This document shows positions 21,101 to 31,300 of a stretch of 64,000 nucleotides of DNA, piece by piece. Below the pieces are notes generated by a model. It searched no databases, had not been told where the DNA came from, and saw only the letters and a list, made by a program, of their open reading frames with translations. Origin of the DNA: Phytomonas francai (taxonomy: Eukaryota; Euglenozoa; Kinetoplastea; Trypanosomatida; Trypanosomatidae); assembly GCA_001766655.1 (NCBI GenBank), contig MJCC01000022.1:466-64465 (forward strand), read 5' to 3'. Every line of letters starts with the position of its first letter. Positions within the stretch are counted from its first letter, which is position 1. Both the position numbers and the translations under genes were made by a program.

Positions 21101-24100
21101 CCTCTTTCTTTCCGTCGATGTATACGAAAACATCATTTTCGTGGTTTGTTAGAGGAATCTGGGCAAGGGGCTCCAAAGCAAAGGGCCCCACACGTGCAAG
21201 GAGCTCGCGAACCAAACGCTTTTCGCCACCGTGGCATGCCCATTGCATTGCATCAAACAAAAGCTGTACGCTTTCGCTAATACACATTCCAGATGGATGA
21301 TGAATACCCGGCGGTTGAACGATATTTGCGAAATCATTTTCTTCCTCCTCTTCTCGAAAAATTTGCGGAAGAAGGGACAATAAAAAAGGATGCGAACGGG
21401 GTAATAGCCAGCCAAGAACCATCTCTCGCACAAATTCGGCATCAGCACCTTTCCACTGCTGAAAACACACACGAACGAGCCTCATTGTACTCTGATTTAT
21501 ATTAATCAACCCCCTTTTTCGTGTATTGCTATGCATTTCAGGACTTTTCGTAGCCATTTCTGGAATAGGGTGTCTGCATGGAGCTGCAAAAGGGGAGTTA
21601 AAAAACTGCAGAAGCTGTAAACACTGCTGCCATGGCATATATCGCTTAGTTGTTTCCGCTGTTGATGGGATGGATATTATACTTAAAATCGCGTTCACGA
21701 TAATCGTCACTACCGCCTCCGATTCAATTGAAATCGAACGAGCTGGAGATGCGAAGCTCGACTTTTGGGTATTTTGCGGAGCGCAGGAAAGCTCCGCTTC
21801 GCGCGGCATGTTGCACAAACGCTGGATAAGCCCATCCAAAGTGGCTGCAGGGAGCGATACGCTACTGTGTAAGAGATGCATCACACCAGCAGCTTCCTCC
21901 ACAATGCATTTATACTCTTTCAAAATACTGTGTTTTTCCTTATTCATTAGCTTCCAGTACAATTGTCGAGTGCCTTCTTTTAGCAGAGCTTCCTGAAAAG
22001 GAAATACTATTTCATTGGGTTTGGTTTCCACACAAGTATCATATCCATCGCTGCAAATGAGTGAAAGCGCCATGAAGTTCGCTATGGCATATCCAGCCTC
22101 TTTCTTTTTGCACACTACGATCTTTCCTGGCGTTTCAACCTTCCCCCAATTCATTAAGTCGGCATCGTTGCCTTGAATATCGAGACAGATTATGACCTTT
22201 TTCTGAAGTCCAGCAACCATATCCGTGGCCCTTGGAGGGCTTAGCGTGCCATGATTCAATCCAATTTTAACAACTTTAAGGGCGGCAAAGGGGTGGGAGT
22301 AGGAAAGCGCTTCGTACGCGAATTCAACCGCAGCCGCGGTAATATTTGCTAATGATGCTGGTAATTTTTCGGTCACGGAAAAAATATGTAAAATCGCATC
22401 GGCGGTAGCTTCTGATATCGCTGAAATTGTGGCTAGGCGACGTAAAATATCCATAACCAGTGCCACGACCAGCATATCTGGGCGACGAATAGCGTGAAAA
22501 TGATAAAGGGCGTCTTTTTGAATCTTTTCGATCTTCTCCGAGCTTAAATGTGGGGGGCAAGTCTCTGAAAAGGGTTTTCCACTTTCACTATCTCGGTCAT
22601 TTGAAAGAGTGCCCTGATCCTTTCTTAGGCTGGGGGTCGATACCTTGGGGATCTCGTATAATATGCTAAGAAGAGGCGTGTGCACGGCGGTTAGGAGGGA
22701 TTCCCACGAGTTTCGAATCATCCTATTCGTATCACCCGCATCAATGTTTCCAGCGTTTGCGTATAAGCAAGCAGAATACACCTCCCTCGCCTCCATAGCT
22801 TTCATACACTTTTCCACATATGCGCTATAGACCCGCAGCGAAAGCGCTTCGGCGTCTTTCAACGCCGTCAAAGATGTTCGCTTTGCATCGTCGTGACCGC
22901 GGCGGCGACGCTGTAGACGCATCTGAATGGATTGGATTTGAATAAGGCGCAGCGTAGCATCATAGAGCTCGGCGGGATGCTGCGGGTTATCCCCCGCGTT
23001 ATCGCCCACGCCCTCCTCGAGCTGGATCATTTCAAGAAGAAGGGGAAGATTCTGCGTTGCGACGGCGGCCTGCGCAACGAACACGATCGCGCGCGGCGGT
23101 ATGAAGGCGTGGCGCCCCCCCTCCTCCTGCGCGTACCTGTCCTTTTCGGCGTGGTAAATTGCAAGAATTTCGCGATAGCGACGAACCCGACGGAGCGCGT
23201 GGAGCGCGTTCACGAGCAGCCCCCCCACGAGCCCCTCCACCGGCCACTCCCGTCCCGCCCGCGCGGGGGGGCCGAACGCAGGGGGAGGCCCCCCGCCCCC
23301 CAACGCGTCCGTCGTCGTCGTCGTCGTTGTCGTCCAGCGCAGCGTGAAGCCGGCCGCGCGGCGCCAGAGCTCCAGCGCGAGGACCCAGTCCCCCAGCCGC
23401 GTGGCGGCCGCGCTGGCGGCCCGCATCGTCCGCAGGACCGCCGCGTCCGTCTCTTTTCCAAGCCCGCTAGGGAATCGATCCGGCAGCATCCGCGACGCGT
23501 GCGTCTCGTAGAGCGTGACAACCCGCTGAGCCTCCCCAGCGGCCTGGAGGAGCTCGACGGCGCGGCAGAGCGTGACGGCCTCGCGCAGCCCCGCGGCCTC
23601 GCGCGCGAAGGCGTCGTCGGCGAGCCGCCACAGCGGGGGGGCCGCGGGGCCGCGCACGGCCGCCGCCCCGTCGGAGGGCCACGCCGCGCAGGCCGACGGA
23701 AGCGAGAGGAGGTGGCCCCAGGCGGCCTCCAGGTCGCGCCCCCCCCCGTCAGCGACTTCCCTACTGTCGTGGGTTTCATCCGCATCGTAGCGCTTACACG
23801 CCCCGATCGCGTGAATGGCTTTTAAAAGACCCTGAAGTTGCCATTCCGTGACGGTGCTTGTGAGCATCGAGCGGCTTCTCTCGTAATACCGTAAAACCGC
23901 TCGCCAGTCTTTTCGATTAAGAGCCGCCTGGATGAGAAGATCGAAGGTTTGCCGATTAGGATAAAGGTTAAGCTCCATCCCGCGAAGCTCGCGTATTTCC
24001 TCACGCAAAACAGCTTCTTCCGAACAGGATTCACCCTCCAAAAAGACATCGGAAGGTTCGTCAACAAAATGAAAAGTAGAGGATTGTAACGGTGGTTTCT

Positions 24101-24893
24101 TTTGCATGTATGTACGTATGATATTGGTATCATTATGATTACCACTTTCTTGTGCCACAGCCAAAAGTTCCTTTTCTTCGTAATTTTCTAAGACACTCCG
24201 TAGATTCTGCTCCTTTTCATGGCGTAGCTCAATCGTGGAAGTGAGAAATCGTAGGAAGAAATCCTCCACCCATAACGATTTATTCCACAAGTAATTATTT
24301 TCTTTTTCCTCCTCTTCTACTGCTAGGCGAAGCAGTAAATTGATATGCTGTACAGTTGGTATCACGGCATGCTGCTGCACGGTCTCTGTAAAAAGCTTAA
24401 AAGCTCGTAGCCACGTCGAGGTATTGGGAAATGTAGCATCTAAGGAATTCTTCTCTTTATTTTTTTCTCCTCCTATTGATACGCCTTCTCTTCCAGATCT
24501 CGAGCACGAGGATTCATTTAGGACATTGCCTGAAGTGCATAGCGGTGCGTACAGCTCACTCTTCTTTTCTGACCGCCGCTTCTCGAGTAGCAGTCGTTTC
24601 AGAAGTATCGTTTTCGCGCGAGGAGCCGTTTCAACATCTAAAGCACCCGTAGAAGTGGAGGAACTAGGCGTTGAAATCTCCTTCTCCTCCTCCCTTTCTG
24701 CTGGTTCCCCCCCCTTTACACCGTAGGAAAGTTGCGTGATTGAGAAAAGCGCACTATACAAGGATCGACCGCTTCGTATGGTTTGAGGGAAAAATGAATA
24801 GGAATCTTGAGCGGCAGTGTTCACGCAACGACAACGGCAGTAAAAGGCAGTACATGAAGATGAAGAGAGGGATAACCGCAAAAGGCGTTTCAT
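15183..24893 (-). CDS. Giant (3,236-aa) PPR-like probable mitochondrial protein
   Basis: A single uninterrupted frame runs from ATG (24891-24893) to TGA. The N-terminus is rich in Arg, Ser and Leu with few acids (MKRLLRLSLSSSSCTAFYCR), like a mitochondrial presequence. A clear pentatricopeptide-type helix pair lies at about residues 310-345 (YPNRQTFDLLIQAALNRKDW, then RAVLRYYERSRSM), with a weaker one at 160-195. Similar helix pairs recur along the protein, including TVLRVFGSLRHI and NHRVLWQAFVRTCR near the C-terminus. Kinetoplastid PPR proteins act in mitochondrial RNA processing, editing and mitoribosome assembly. A role of this kind is inferred, not shown. A size above 3,000 residues is exceptional for this class. 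Residues about 378-678 and 2921-3151 are encoded by abruptly GC-rich DNA, including a 12-G run. No catalytic domain was recognised. Confidence 0.8.
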   Translation of the reverse strand: MKRLLRLSLSSSSCTAFYCRCRCVNTAAQDSYSFFPQTIRSGRSLYSALFSITQLSYGVKGGEPAEREEEKEISTPSSSTSTGALDVETAPRAKTILLKRLLLEKRRSEKKSELYAPLCTSGNVLNESSCSRSGREGVSIGGEKNKEKNSLDATFPNTSTWLRAFKLFTETVQQHAVIPTVQHINLLLRLAVEEEEKENNYLWNKSLWVEDFFLRFLTSTIELRHEKEQNLRSVLENYEEKELLAVAQESGNHNDTNIIRTYMQKKPPLQSSTFHFVDEPSDVFLEGESCSEEAVLREEIRELRGMELNLYPNRQTFDLLIQAALNRKDWRAVLRYYERSRSMLTSTVTEWQLQGLLKAIHAIGACKRYDADETHDSREVADGGGRDLEAAWGHLLSLPSACAAWPSDGAAAVRGPAAPPLWRLADDAFAREAAGLREAVTLCRAVELLQAAGEAQRVVTLYETHASRMLPDRFPSGLGKETDAAVLRTMRAASAAATRLGDWVLALELWRRAAGFTLRWTTTTTTTTDALGGGGPPPAFGPPARAGREWPVEGLVGGLLVNALHALRRVRRYREILAIYHAEKDRYAQEEGGRHAFIPPRAIVFVAQAAVATQNLPLLLEMIQLEEGVGDNAGDNPQHPAELYDATLRLIQIQSIQMRLQRRRRGHDDAKRTSLTALKDAEALSLRVYSAYVEKCMKAMEAREVYSACLYANAGNIDAGDTNRMIRNSWESLLTAVHTPLLSILYEIPKVSTPSLRKDQGTLSNDRDSESGKPFSETCPPHLSSEKIEKIQKDALYHFHAIRRPDMLVVALVMDILRRLATISAISEATADAILHIFSVTEKLPASLANITAAAVEFAYEALSYSHPFAALKVVKIGLNHGTLSPPRATDMVAGLQKKVIICLDIQGNDADLMNWGKVETPGKIVVCKKKEAGYAIANFMALSLICSDGYDTCVETKPNEIVFPFQEALLKEGTRQLYWKLMNKEKHSILKEYKCIVEEAAGVMHLLHSSVSLPAATLDGLIQRLCNMPREAELSCAPQNTQKSSFASPARSISIESEAVVTIIVNAILSIISIPSTAETTKRYMPWQQCLQLLQFFNSPFAAPCRHPIPEMATKSPEMHSNTRKRGLININQSTMRLVRVCFQQWKGADAEFVREMVLGWLLPRSHPFLLSLLPQIFREEEEENDFANIVQPPGIHHPSGMCISESVQLLFDAMQWACHGGEKRLVRELLARVGPFALEPLAQIPLTNHENDVFVYIDGKKEVEGRDAELQNRKVKKEQKLRQLQNCAIAVDVNLLQTLSSGEYSEVLRDWSLLRSSVLRLHHLASRPGIFPSSNRYYFYYGLLENVAMVLVKLRHPLICLLKEVSPRMTLCGKVVEAAKEYLVWSERLFLSQLLVPSLSSAALHDKKRREDGEEALEIYDRLLKDTAELLDASWEVLHLFFVWKSSFQCDEIDLLSEIKSDYSLNRSENQYPAMATKELAEHANSLLLTQGNLWNEKGISHSSASAVNLTKRVEIWCVLCVTSSNAFFSTSNNPNEGERGSAKPARPAIVERMCRDVVALDILYGKTPQVALHHHSNLNERPLERNGSKELSAVENLSVHNSSSISYEDSMKKCLIDESNEEERHLLRSLDLAAKSSLSDPYSHTRANSFTLVFIIVVHAITSYLVEEDACSKTGKDLKAIQFFQCATCARLRASELRTLHEAALRLCYVELCGYDYEGIRANNKRDSCAVGISVFLPWILAWAAPSETFYSGLLDAFNFFQNNKALGRQEDEAALFANIFKRIARVDQWYRKHAEPKDNSDHSVPRQAFLHRNGTFLLNYLLQRPPKKFGERGKELGRDLALRPRSLFSEALVAAAFVCLAPSLGVDFTPSSFSFSRNTFLPSFGEKNDRSKNPTPNPPLRTEEGEEVVVVANDNEEKKMFSLLLSFPLVLRQELLPLWRQKRLTCEQIAAIDRFFKRFLPSETPLAAPPTLRRMAITWSLATRGKFVNCSPSKMAYMSLVSGKEGCESGSKEEFETCLNWMNSEGERLFVKVLENRVQPPTLQDGQEDTSSLENNRLGGISLQPKTAPRIPRQPYKHESSALEVENLLKSVFTRGSAIEVLSLCFPEVKVPHSHIKKETAFPFVFSSDWEKEGERNSSTKGSHRQSFPALGVIELECLLSIAGNKLLEETKTELREINMRRNQDELQIGMNHKIKREYSSTLVNIDEKGGVYAKSEKVAPEPQNASPYWVNCVLRHVLQPNEHDDDHKKQMFQKAHTSIYAGIQHSSIHATKRTTPDEQLERILSDHSPLSAIRNEGIVKGSPPHQGLDVRNWKDIFHRIRAEVKYLQQHSRKAGSREVHLSALLHTQGNLNIRDQLETLILQECLDLYGSDKYKENNPPQNEEGDLGKEKEDALWRINSLVLCLDVIQKGRSLPFVMMRIYPLCSLAHLPQGSLPLAPDQAEAVKGGDSRDKATIRCLKKWCNFVQYHVYELLFETPLVERFSEQAMLATNSESAVEGIVSRPVSTPCVNAMQRASKEIAQVTRPLVTFIRFLALEGCLVELHLEKFLRQRMPEGRPNPIGKDENNKIDFMLRSLKEDHARIRSILRDLYAIAQEPIASALLNTPTSLQTLSFSGDNVVRSGLQTAILVGAWKDLRWICQRLLISRRARESNEKFTEEEMPLLTRLIPVSVAALFASLSRPKGCGSFSNELKSFAGSLVSPDQRAPSSPSCGFTEMDEKSNIAYTKKGTFEDFFQFLSELEQTLRNRIANATIRLHQEAHRQPRYVERLGLARPLHALWGALENFLQTTLNMPDDGLDLMQRFLSLTMLLIHPTHGAQFWNLVQQNSMIGHRIRTEQETHTEIAHVRTASLSEETVESAVSCLLTSSPSDYKAFRRLESNLPRRRRPETEALKQTSAPASNVVPDSIKADAGGKALQAAWNTFTDALLHRPELLPKATVLRVFGSLRHIPHSTHFIPPVLSEAVVRACPGFEEALEAVRRSLGSLAWGGPTAVQHHMLLRTLERLLRGDQTDTFSRHLDAYAHAPNPAFWGGRGEAKRGIVAVVCACHDLLRAHARGPPAGVEKGGKERGGGEVVPQHLLVLLLHAAVADVAVTRQLYALYCRQPYPRVEGVKVFLSLLRAARLADGVGPPREELAVRAMIDFLFLSSGILKVVRRQHGTVAPTEGVRQRRPRRFSAENHRVLWQAFVRTCRSGAVAETSASQIVCAYKSGGLIGEVEELLVNTSYGMIK
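15440..16130. other. GC-rich island inside the giant PPR-like gene (3' part)
   Basis: Base composition rises sharply inside the reading frame. The 60 bases from 15541 contain 41 G or C, with third positions almost all G/C. The flanking coding sequence is near 40-45 percent in lines I counted. A run of 12 C (15659-15670) is read as glycines on the coding strand without shifting the frame. Confidence 0.75.
22860..23760. other. GC-rich island inside the giant PPR-like gene (5' part)
   Basis: The 60 bases from 23341 contain 47 G or C, against 25 of 60 from 21001 in the same gene. It encodes an Ala/Arg/Gly/Pro-rich segment with a Thr run. The frame stays open across the boundaries. Confidence 0.75.
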
Positions 24894-27800
24894 ATATATC
24901 GAGAAATAGTCGTTTCAAGACAATATCGAACCACGGTGAGGGTTATCCTTCACTACTTTCTTTTGTCTCCCTAATTTTAGAGCAGCCTTTTAACACTTTA
25001 AAATCCTATTTCTTGTTCTTTTAAAATCCTATTTTTCTATGTAACGCTTTATTCTAAAAAGTACAACATACCCTTCACAAAAAAGGAAGATGATACACAT
25101 AAAATAAAAGGAATATAATCCCTGCAAAAAACGAAGTATTTTCGTAAAAAGTAACACCCCTTTCGCTTTGGAAAACTATCCAGACTTTTTTTTTGAATTT
25201 AATATAGGCCAAAATAATAATAACAATAAGAGAAAGAAAGAAAAGCCATCATGCTGGATACATTATCACTGTAAAATTAGTCGGATGCCTTTGAAGAGTT
25301 TTGTTTTCATAGCGAGCTAACCAATCATGAATCTTTATTCATAAAAGGAGTATAGACGCCAAGGATAAGATTAAGTCTAACGAGATAAATAGATTTTTCA
25401 TCAGAAACTTGTAAAAGGTGCTGTGCATACGCGGAACAAATTGAAGCATCCGTTTACCATATGATGCTACACCACACATAACAGGGATATTATGTAAAAA
25501 TAAGTATGGCAACGCTTTTCGTTACGAAAAGAAAAGCGGGTTTCCTTGATCACATGAGGACGAAATGAGTTCTTTCCTCGACTTTAACAGACCAAAAAGC
25601 TATTACGTCTTAGCTGAATACAAAAGGTAATGGTTTCTCAACTTTTAACTTGGTAACCTCTTCGATAATAGTACTTTGGCAGTGTAATTGATTTTTTAAA
25701 GCTAGTTTTAAAAGAATTTGCTTTTTCTGGCAGTTGTGTGCATGATAGCAGAAAAAAAAAAGGCAAAGAACGCGGACGTGCACACACAGCCATGCACAAT
25801 ATGAATACCAGAAGGCATTTCTGAAATAGGAAAGTGCTTTTTGCACCCTAGTTCCGTTCCTCCCCCCATTCGTACCTTACATATTCCAAACAGCCAAACT
25901 ACCAAATATATTCGGGAGGGAAATCGCCGCCATTGCATGTCATACTATGTAGGAAATTTCAACAACTTTTCTGGACTAATCCATTGAAAATCTTCAACTA
26001 CAGATTTCACAATTGGTGTCCGGCGTACAAAAAAAAGAAGAGGGGCATAGTGTAATCTATGCGATGCCGTGTTTGGCTCTGGTGAGGTCCAAATGGGAAG
26101 TTTCGGTACTCAGAGGGGTATTTGGATACGAGTGTAGTTCTGGATACTCATTTACACGGTACGGTATTAGAGCTATATAACTTCTATATACCTTTTTAGG
26201 AGGCCGCGAAAGTCAGTGTAGGGTGGTTTGCCAACAATTTAGGGGTTTCGTCCATCCCAGCTAGAGGGGAATCTTGGGAATATGGGGACATTTCTACAAG
26301 AGCTACCCCTCTAGGGTCATGGATTTTGACCTGGTTCAGTTGTAAAAGCTGAGGGCGGTTTAGTGAGGCTAGGGCCATACAGAATATTGGCACATTTGTG
26401 TGAAAGAATGGAGCCTTTCATGCGATTTCAGGGATTGTATCCTCAATACCTTCTTCTTCCCCCCCCCTTCATTTTTTGATTTTCCGCTGGGTTTCGGGTT
26501 ATAATTCAATCGAAGCTGAGAAAATGATGGAGATCCCCACCCCTTAGTTCGTATGTTTTCCCTTGGGTTGATTATATACATATATATGTGAATATGTATA
26601 CCTATGATACATATCGACCCTACCCTTTAATCTGATACAACTTGTATTTTCTAGAAAAACATGAAGCAATACAAATGCACTATGGTACATTCTAAAGAAT
26701 GCTGTTTTGTATTGTTTTAACCATACTTTTGCAGTTCACAAATAATGAGTTGATGTATTGATATTTCATGATTTACATGCCTTAGATACAGTAATGAGCT
26801 ATCCAATAGTATTCTTTTTGCGTGCAAATATATATAGATATATGAAATACACATAGAGATCCTTATCAGTAAATGCTGTAGTATAGTAAGCAACATATAA
26901 CTAAAAGGATTGTGAAATATTTGCATTAGTGGGCCAGCAATGAATAAGGTGTAGAGAGGGAACTTTTGGATCCTTATGAGATGTATCGATATCAATAATA
27001 GTAATTGAAAAAACAAATCCAGTTAATTCCACAGCAATAAGAATGAAAACATGAAAAGTATTGGATAGGGTGTATAAAAACATATGCCATTAATCCCTCC
27101 CCTCGAAAAAAAAGTTCACCATAGAATGTTAAAGGCAAAGACATATCCATTTACTCAAAATCATAGTCAATGCTTTTACTAAAGCAAAAGAAAAAAGAAA
27201 TGAAATGTACGTTACACTTTCGTACATAAATTTGGATATGCGAGAGGAATCACGAAAAAATCTTCTATAATGCATTTATGAAAGATTTTCTCTATTGATA
27301 AACGAAAAGTATCGCGCCGTTTGGTTGTGAGAACAGACGAATGAAATATATAAAAGAAGAAAAATAAAGACTTAAATCAACTAGTGAAGGATTTATTGAG
27401 ACAACTGTAACAGTTCTCACAGCTCCTTGTTAGGGTATAGAACTTTTACGTCTCCAAAAAATTATAAAGCAAATATTAATAGATAAACTTGCGACAATTT
27501 ACTTCTCAAGTTGTAGATGCTAAAAAAAAAAAGCAACAAAAAAAGACCATTTAGTTAACAATCAGCCAAAAATTTTATCGTGCTACGTTTTCCTTTAATG
27601 TATGAAATGCCATTAGTGAAAGGAAAACAGCGTCATTTTCTTTTTAATATTAGGCTTAGAAAAGGAACGATCTCGTCATAGATTCTGTGTAATTTGTTAA
27701 TTACTTAGAACGTATTTTGATACAAAGCCTTTGAATAGATTTCAACCAGCATGTTGAAAGGGAAAGTATATTGTGAAAGAATTTTTGACAAAAGGCCAAA

Positions 27801-28368
27801 CTCGCATACTGAAAAGGGAAACGAGAAATTCGAAAAGAAAAGCCAATTATAATCTAGTGTATACGTAACAACGATCGCTTTGTTTTATATTTATTATTTG
27901 TTATTTTATTTGAATCGAATGGAAAGGGGGTTTCCGTTGGACTATGAGAAAAAGACACGCTTATTAACTGGGTTCGACACCTTTTTATTCCTGTTTGAAC
28001 AGTAATAGGGGTGATAATTTCTCGAATATTCATATCATCAACATATATTACAAATGTGTTGTAACGAATACGTGATACAATTTGATTTAATATACTTGCT
28101 TGAGCATTTTTTTCCCATAGTGGCGGATAAAGAACGAAAAAAGTAATAAGTGCAGTCAAACGCTTGATTTTATTTGGTATAGTTTGTATGATTACTTGAA
28201 GCGGAAAGTTACGGACACCAGGATGCCAACTGTTTATATAAAGAATATCTGTAGCTTTAATTTTTTATATTCAGAAAGTATACATGCTACCCACTTTTGA
28301 TTGCACATGTATGGTGAAAAAGTAACAAGAAGAAGCAAATATACCTCCTTACCCTTTTTTAATTTATA
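24894..28368. other. 3.5-kb gene-poor AT-rich gap
   Basis: The longest spacer in the window, between the ABCA stop and the giant PPR-like start. It is mostly strongly AT-rich with A/T homopolymers. A block at about 26,040-26,540 is clearly richer in G and C than its surroundings and contains no long frame. It could be a structured non-coding RNA or an old insertion, but I recognise neither. A 136-codon minus-strand open stretch without ATG is listed separately at 27854-28264. No tRNA, snoRNA box pair or transposon ends could be supported. Confidence 0.45.
27854..28264 (-). pseudogene. Non-ATG open stretch, possible gene relic
   Basis: A minus-strand frame is open for 136 codons between TAA (28265-28267) and TAA (27854-27856), in DNA where stops are otherwise frequent. 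The composition looks protein-like in its first two thirds (LYINSWHPGVRNFPLQVII; LYPPLWEKNAQASILNQIVS). There is no ATG before the internal methionine of YVDDM. That pentapeptide also occurs in copia-type reverse transcriptases, but no other reverse-transcriptase block is visible. It may be the tail of a decayed gene or chance. Confidence 0.25.
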
Positions 28369-31300
28369 TCAAGTACCAGGCGCTGTATTATCCATCACCC
28401 GGAAATGCAAGCCTGCTCGCAATCGCCGATAATGAGGATAATTCTCAAAACTCTTCCCTCCATACCTGTTTGATTGTAAGTTTTGACTCCGTGAATACAA
28501 AGGAGGACAAATCGTTTGTATGGAGTGCCTTCTCGACAGTGCTCCAGTCACTTGTTCCCCCATTTTGCTTTCCTCAGTCTTGTTTTTCTTTTTATTCCCA
28601 TCATCACTGCAAATACGCATAAAAACGTTCTCAAGGGAAACATGGGAGATACTAAAATTGCTAATACGCAGGACGGATTTATATTGTTGCAGAATTTCGA
28701 AAAGATCGGAGAGCTGCGAAACATGGCGCACAGAGCTACTAAGCGGGGGTAAAAGATTTGATACCGAGACTCCTTCTCCTAGTCCACTACTTTTTATTGT
28801 ATTAGTAGTTTGCCCGAGTTTTACTTTTAACCGCTCGATCTTTTTGGCGGTGCTTGGGTTGGAGGGAATGGAATAGGTATACTGCCGATCCCCCACATTT
28901 TCCAACAGCAGCGCGCAGGGAAAGTACCTCTGCATAAAGTCCAAAATCGGATTGCTATTATTCAGGTATGCCATTTTATTATAGAAAATGGAAGATTGCC
29001 TACGGAGCAACTTTCTACTACCGGAAGAAACGCTACCGCTCTCAATTCCATGGCTTTGCTCGCAGAGCGAGGGGCTGCCGGGGGAACCTAACGAATGATT
29101 CATAGTGGGCTCCCGCATAGGAGTCGCATTTATCGCCCTTGCCTCGTCAAAATTCAAATCATCCACACGGATTGTCAATTCGTAGAGATTCTCCCCGTAT
29201 TTTTGCTTTAGATGGGGTAAATCTCCAATACATCGCAGGCTGCCGTCGACCATAATCACCACGCACTCCCCTAGCTCCTCGACCTCCTCCAGGTGATGCG
29301 TCGTGAGGATAATCGAGCACTGCTTGGAAACATTATTCAGAGCCATCCAAATCGACCGACGTGCGATCGGATCAACGCCCGCAGAGGGCTCGTCTAACAA
29401 AACCACCTCCGGTGCTCCGATCAGCGCGAGCGCGAGGCTAAGCTTCCGACGGTTCCCCCCTGACAAAAAGCGAGACTGCACATCTCGATAGAGTTGCAGC
29501 CCAAACGCCTCGATAAGAACTTGCACAAGGTCCTTATGATTACTTTGTGGAATTCCATGCACGAGGGCGTAGAAGTGAATGTACTCCTCCACCGTCATGG
29601 CATCAATGCAGGTATCAAACTGCGTGCAATACCCTATAGAATGCAACGTGCGGGTGCCATCCCGAACTATATCGTGCCCGCAAATATACGCCCGCCCGCT
29701 TGTTGGTAAAATCTCCTGTGTGAGAATCGACATCGCCGTGCTCTTTCCCGCGCCGTTCGTTCCTAAAAAGCAAAACACCTCTCCCGGCATCACGCTAAAG
29801 GTCAAGTTGCGCACGGCCACCTTGCCATTAAATTCGTATTTTTTCCGAATATCTACCAAACGCACCACCTCCAGGTTCGATTTTTTTTTTTCTTCCCTGT
29901 AAACCTCCAATCGCTCGAGCTCGACGTCGCTGTTCTCCATTTCAGTCTCCGAGTCGAGGCTGGAGGCTGAATACATCGGTGGAATTCGCCGGCGGGATTT
30001 CACCCGGTGCGCGCTTGGCAACGCATTCATGCTAATATGCTCATGGGAGAGATCCGAGGCGATTGCATCCGTTATCGGAATGACATTCACCAGTCGATTC
30101 GCTCCGTAAGGGCCCTCGCTGACCGCTTGGTAGGAGAGCTCAGTCAGCATCTGCATATCCGAGGGGAATCGGTTGATTCCCTGTGAAGCCGTGCGTACCA
30201 CCCCGGGCTTTTCTCCAAACGCCGTAGGATCAATATTCCCCCCATTTGGCAAACTCTGGGTATTATTCAGAGACTTCGGCAGCTGTTGCTCGTTTTCGGA
30301 ATGACGCTTTGCTTTCCTCCAACGGCGAAACCGGAAGGGACTGCATGCCGCCTCGACAAGATGCTTCCGCCTCGGATGGTCCCATAGGAAGATGAATATA
30401 GCACAAAGCACGGTTTCAGACGCCATATAAATATTCACCCATCCCGTCTGATCAAGCCCCCAAGGGTTGAACTCTGAGTCATCGAGGAGCCCGGACAGCT
30501 TAAAATTGATGACCACCTCGCCAATCGCGTAGGTAGGAATCAGCCGGAATGCCCACCGCATCTTATTTGAGGCATCCTCCGTTCGGGGTAGTAAACTGAG
30601 CACGTAGACGGTGATGACGCCGATGAACCCGGTCAAGAAGCCCACCCCGATCACCGTCACCTGAGCCGTGGTGTGCTCGTTAAAGGCGAAGCTGATCGCG
30701 TAGGCCCCGAAGCAGCAAAAAAGGCCGTAGAGCAGAAACACCACGATCAGGGCCCCCACCCGGCCCGACCCGACCAATTTCCACTCCTGGCACACCGCGA
30801 ACACGACCATGACCAGCCCCACCGACACCAGGTACAGGACGAAGTCGAAGACGAAGTTGCCGAGCCAGAAGACGACGTAGTGCATGCCGGAGACCTTCTG
30901 CAGGTGAAGCGCGCGGATGTGCTGCTCGCGGACGATCCACTTGACGGGGTTCGACGGCATGAAGGTGAGCGGGATGACGATGGTGACCCCGATGAGGATG
31001 GCCTTCACCGTGCCCTTCGACCACTGCCCCGCCCCGTGCGGCACGACGGCCGTCACACGCGTGCGGAAGACCGGGGCCTCCCCCCCCCCCTCCCCGTCGC
31101 GTCCTAGCAGGGCCAGGTACCACAGCCGCTGCCACGCGAACTGCGTGAAGGGGAGGCTGTGACGAGAGGAGGTGTTGTACATCAGGAGGTGCACGTCGTA
31201 CGCCACGGAGGTGCCCGCGAGCATGAGAAGCTTGAGCACGGGGTCGTTGCAGTGGACGGCGGCGTAGCGCTCGCGGGGGTGGCTGTACCAGGAGTCCTGC

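Noticed and set aside
22932..23825. 297-codon plus-strand open frame
   Set aside because: It lies antisense to the giant PPR-like gene in the GC-rich island, where stops are rare in every frame. Its composition is Arg/Pro/Gly noise.
28057..28110. Copia-type reverse transcriptase from a YVDDM motif
   Set aside because: No other reverse-transcriptase block, integrase, terminal repeats or target duplication is visible. A pentapeptide alone is not evidence.
24894..28368. Strand-switch or transcription-start region in the 3.5-kb gap
   Set aside because: Genes on both sides are on the same strand, so no divergent or convergent switch occurs here.
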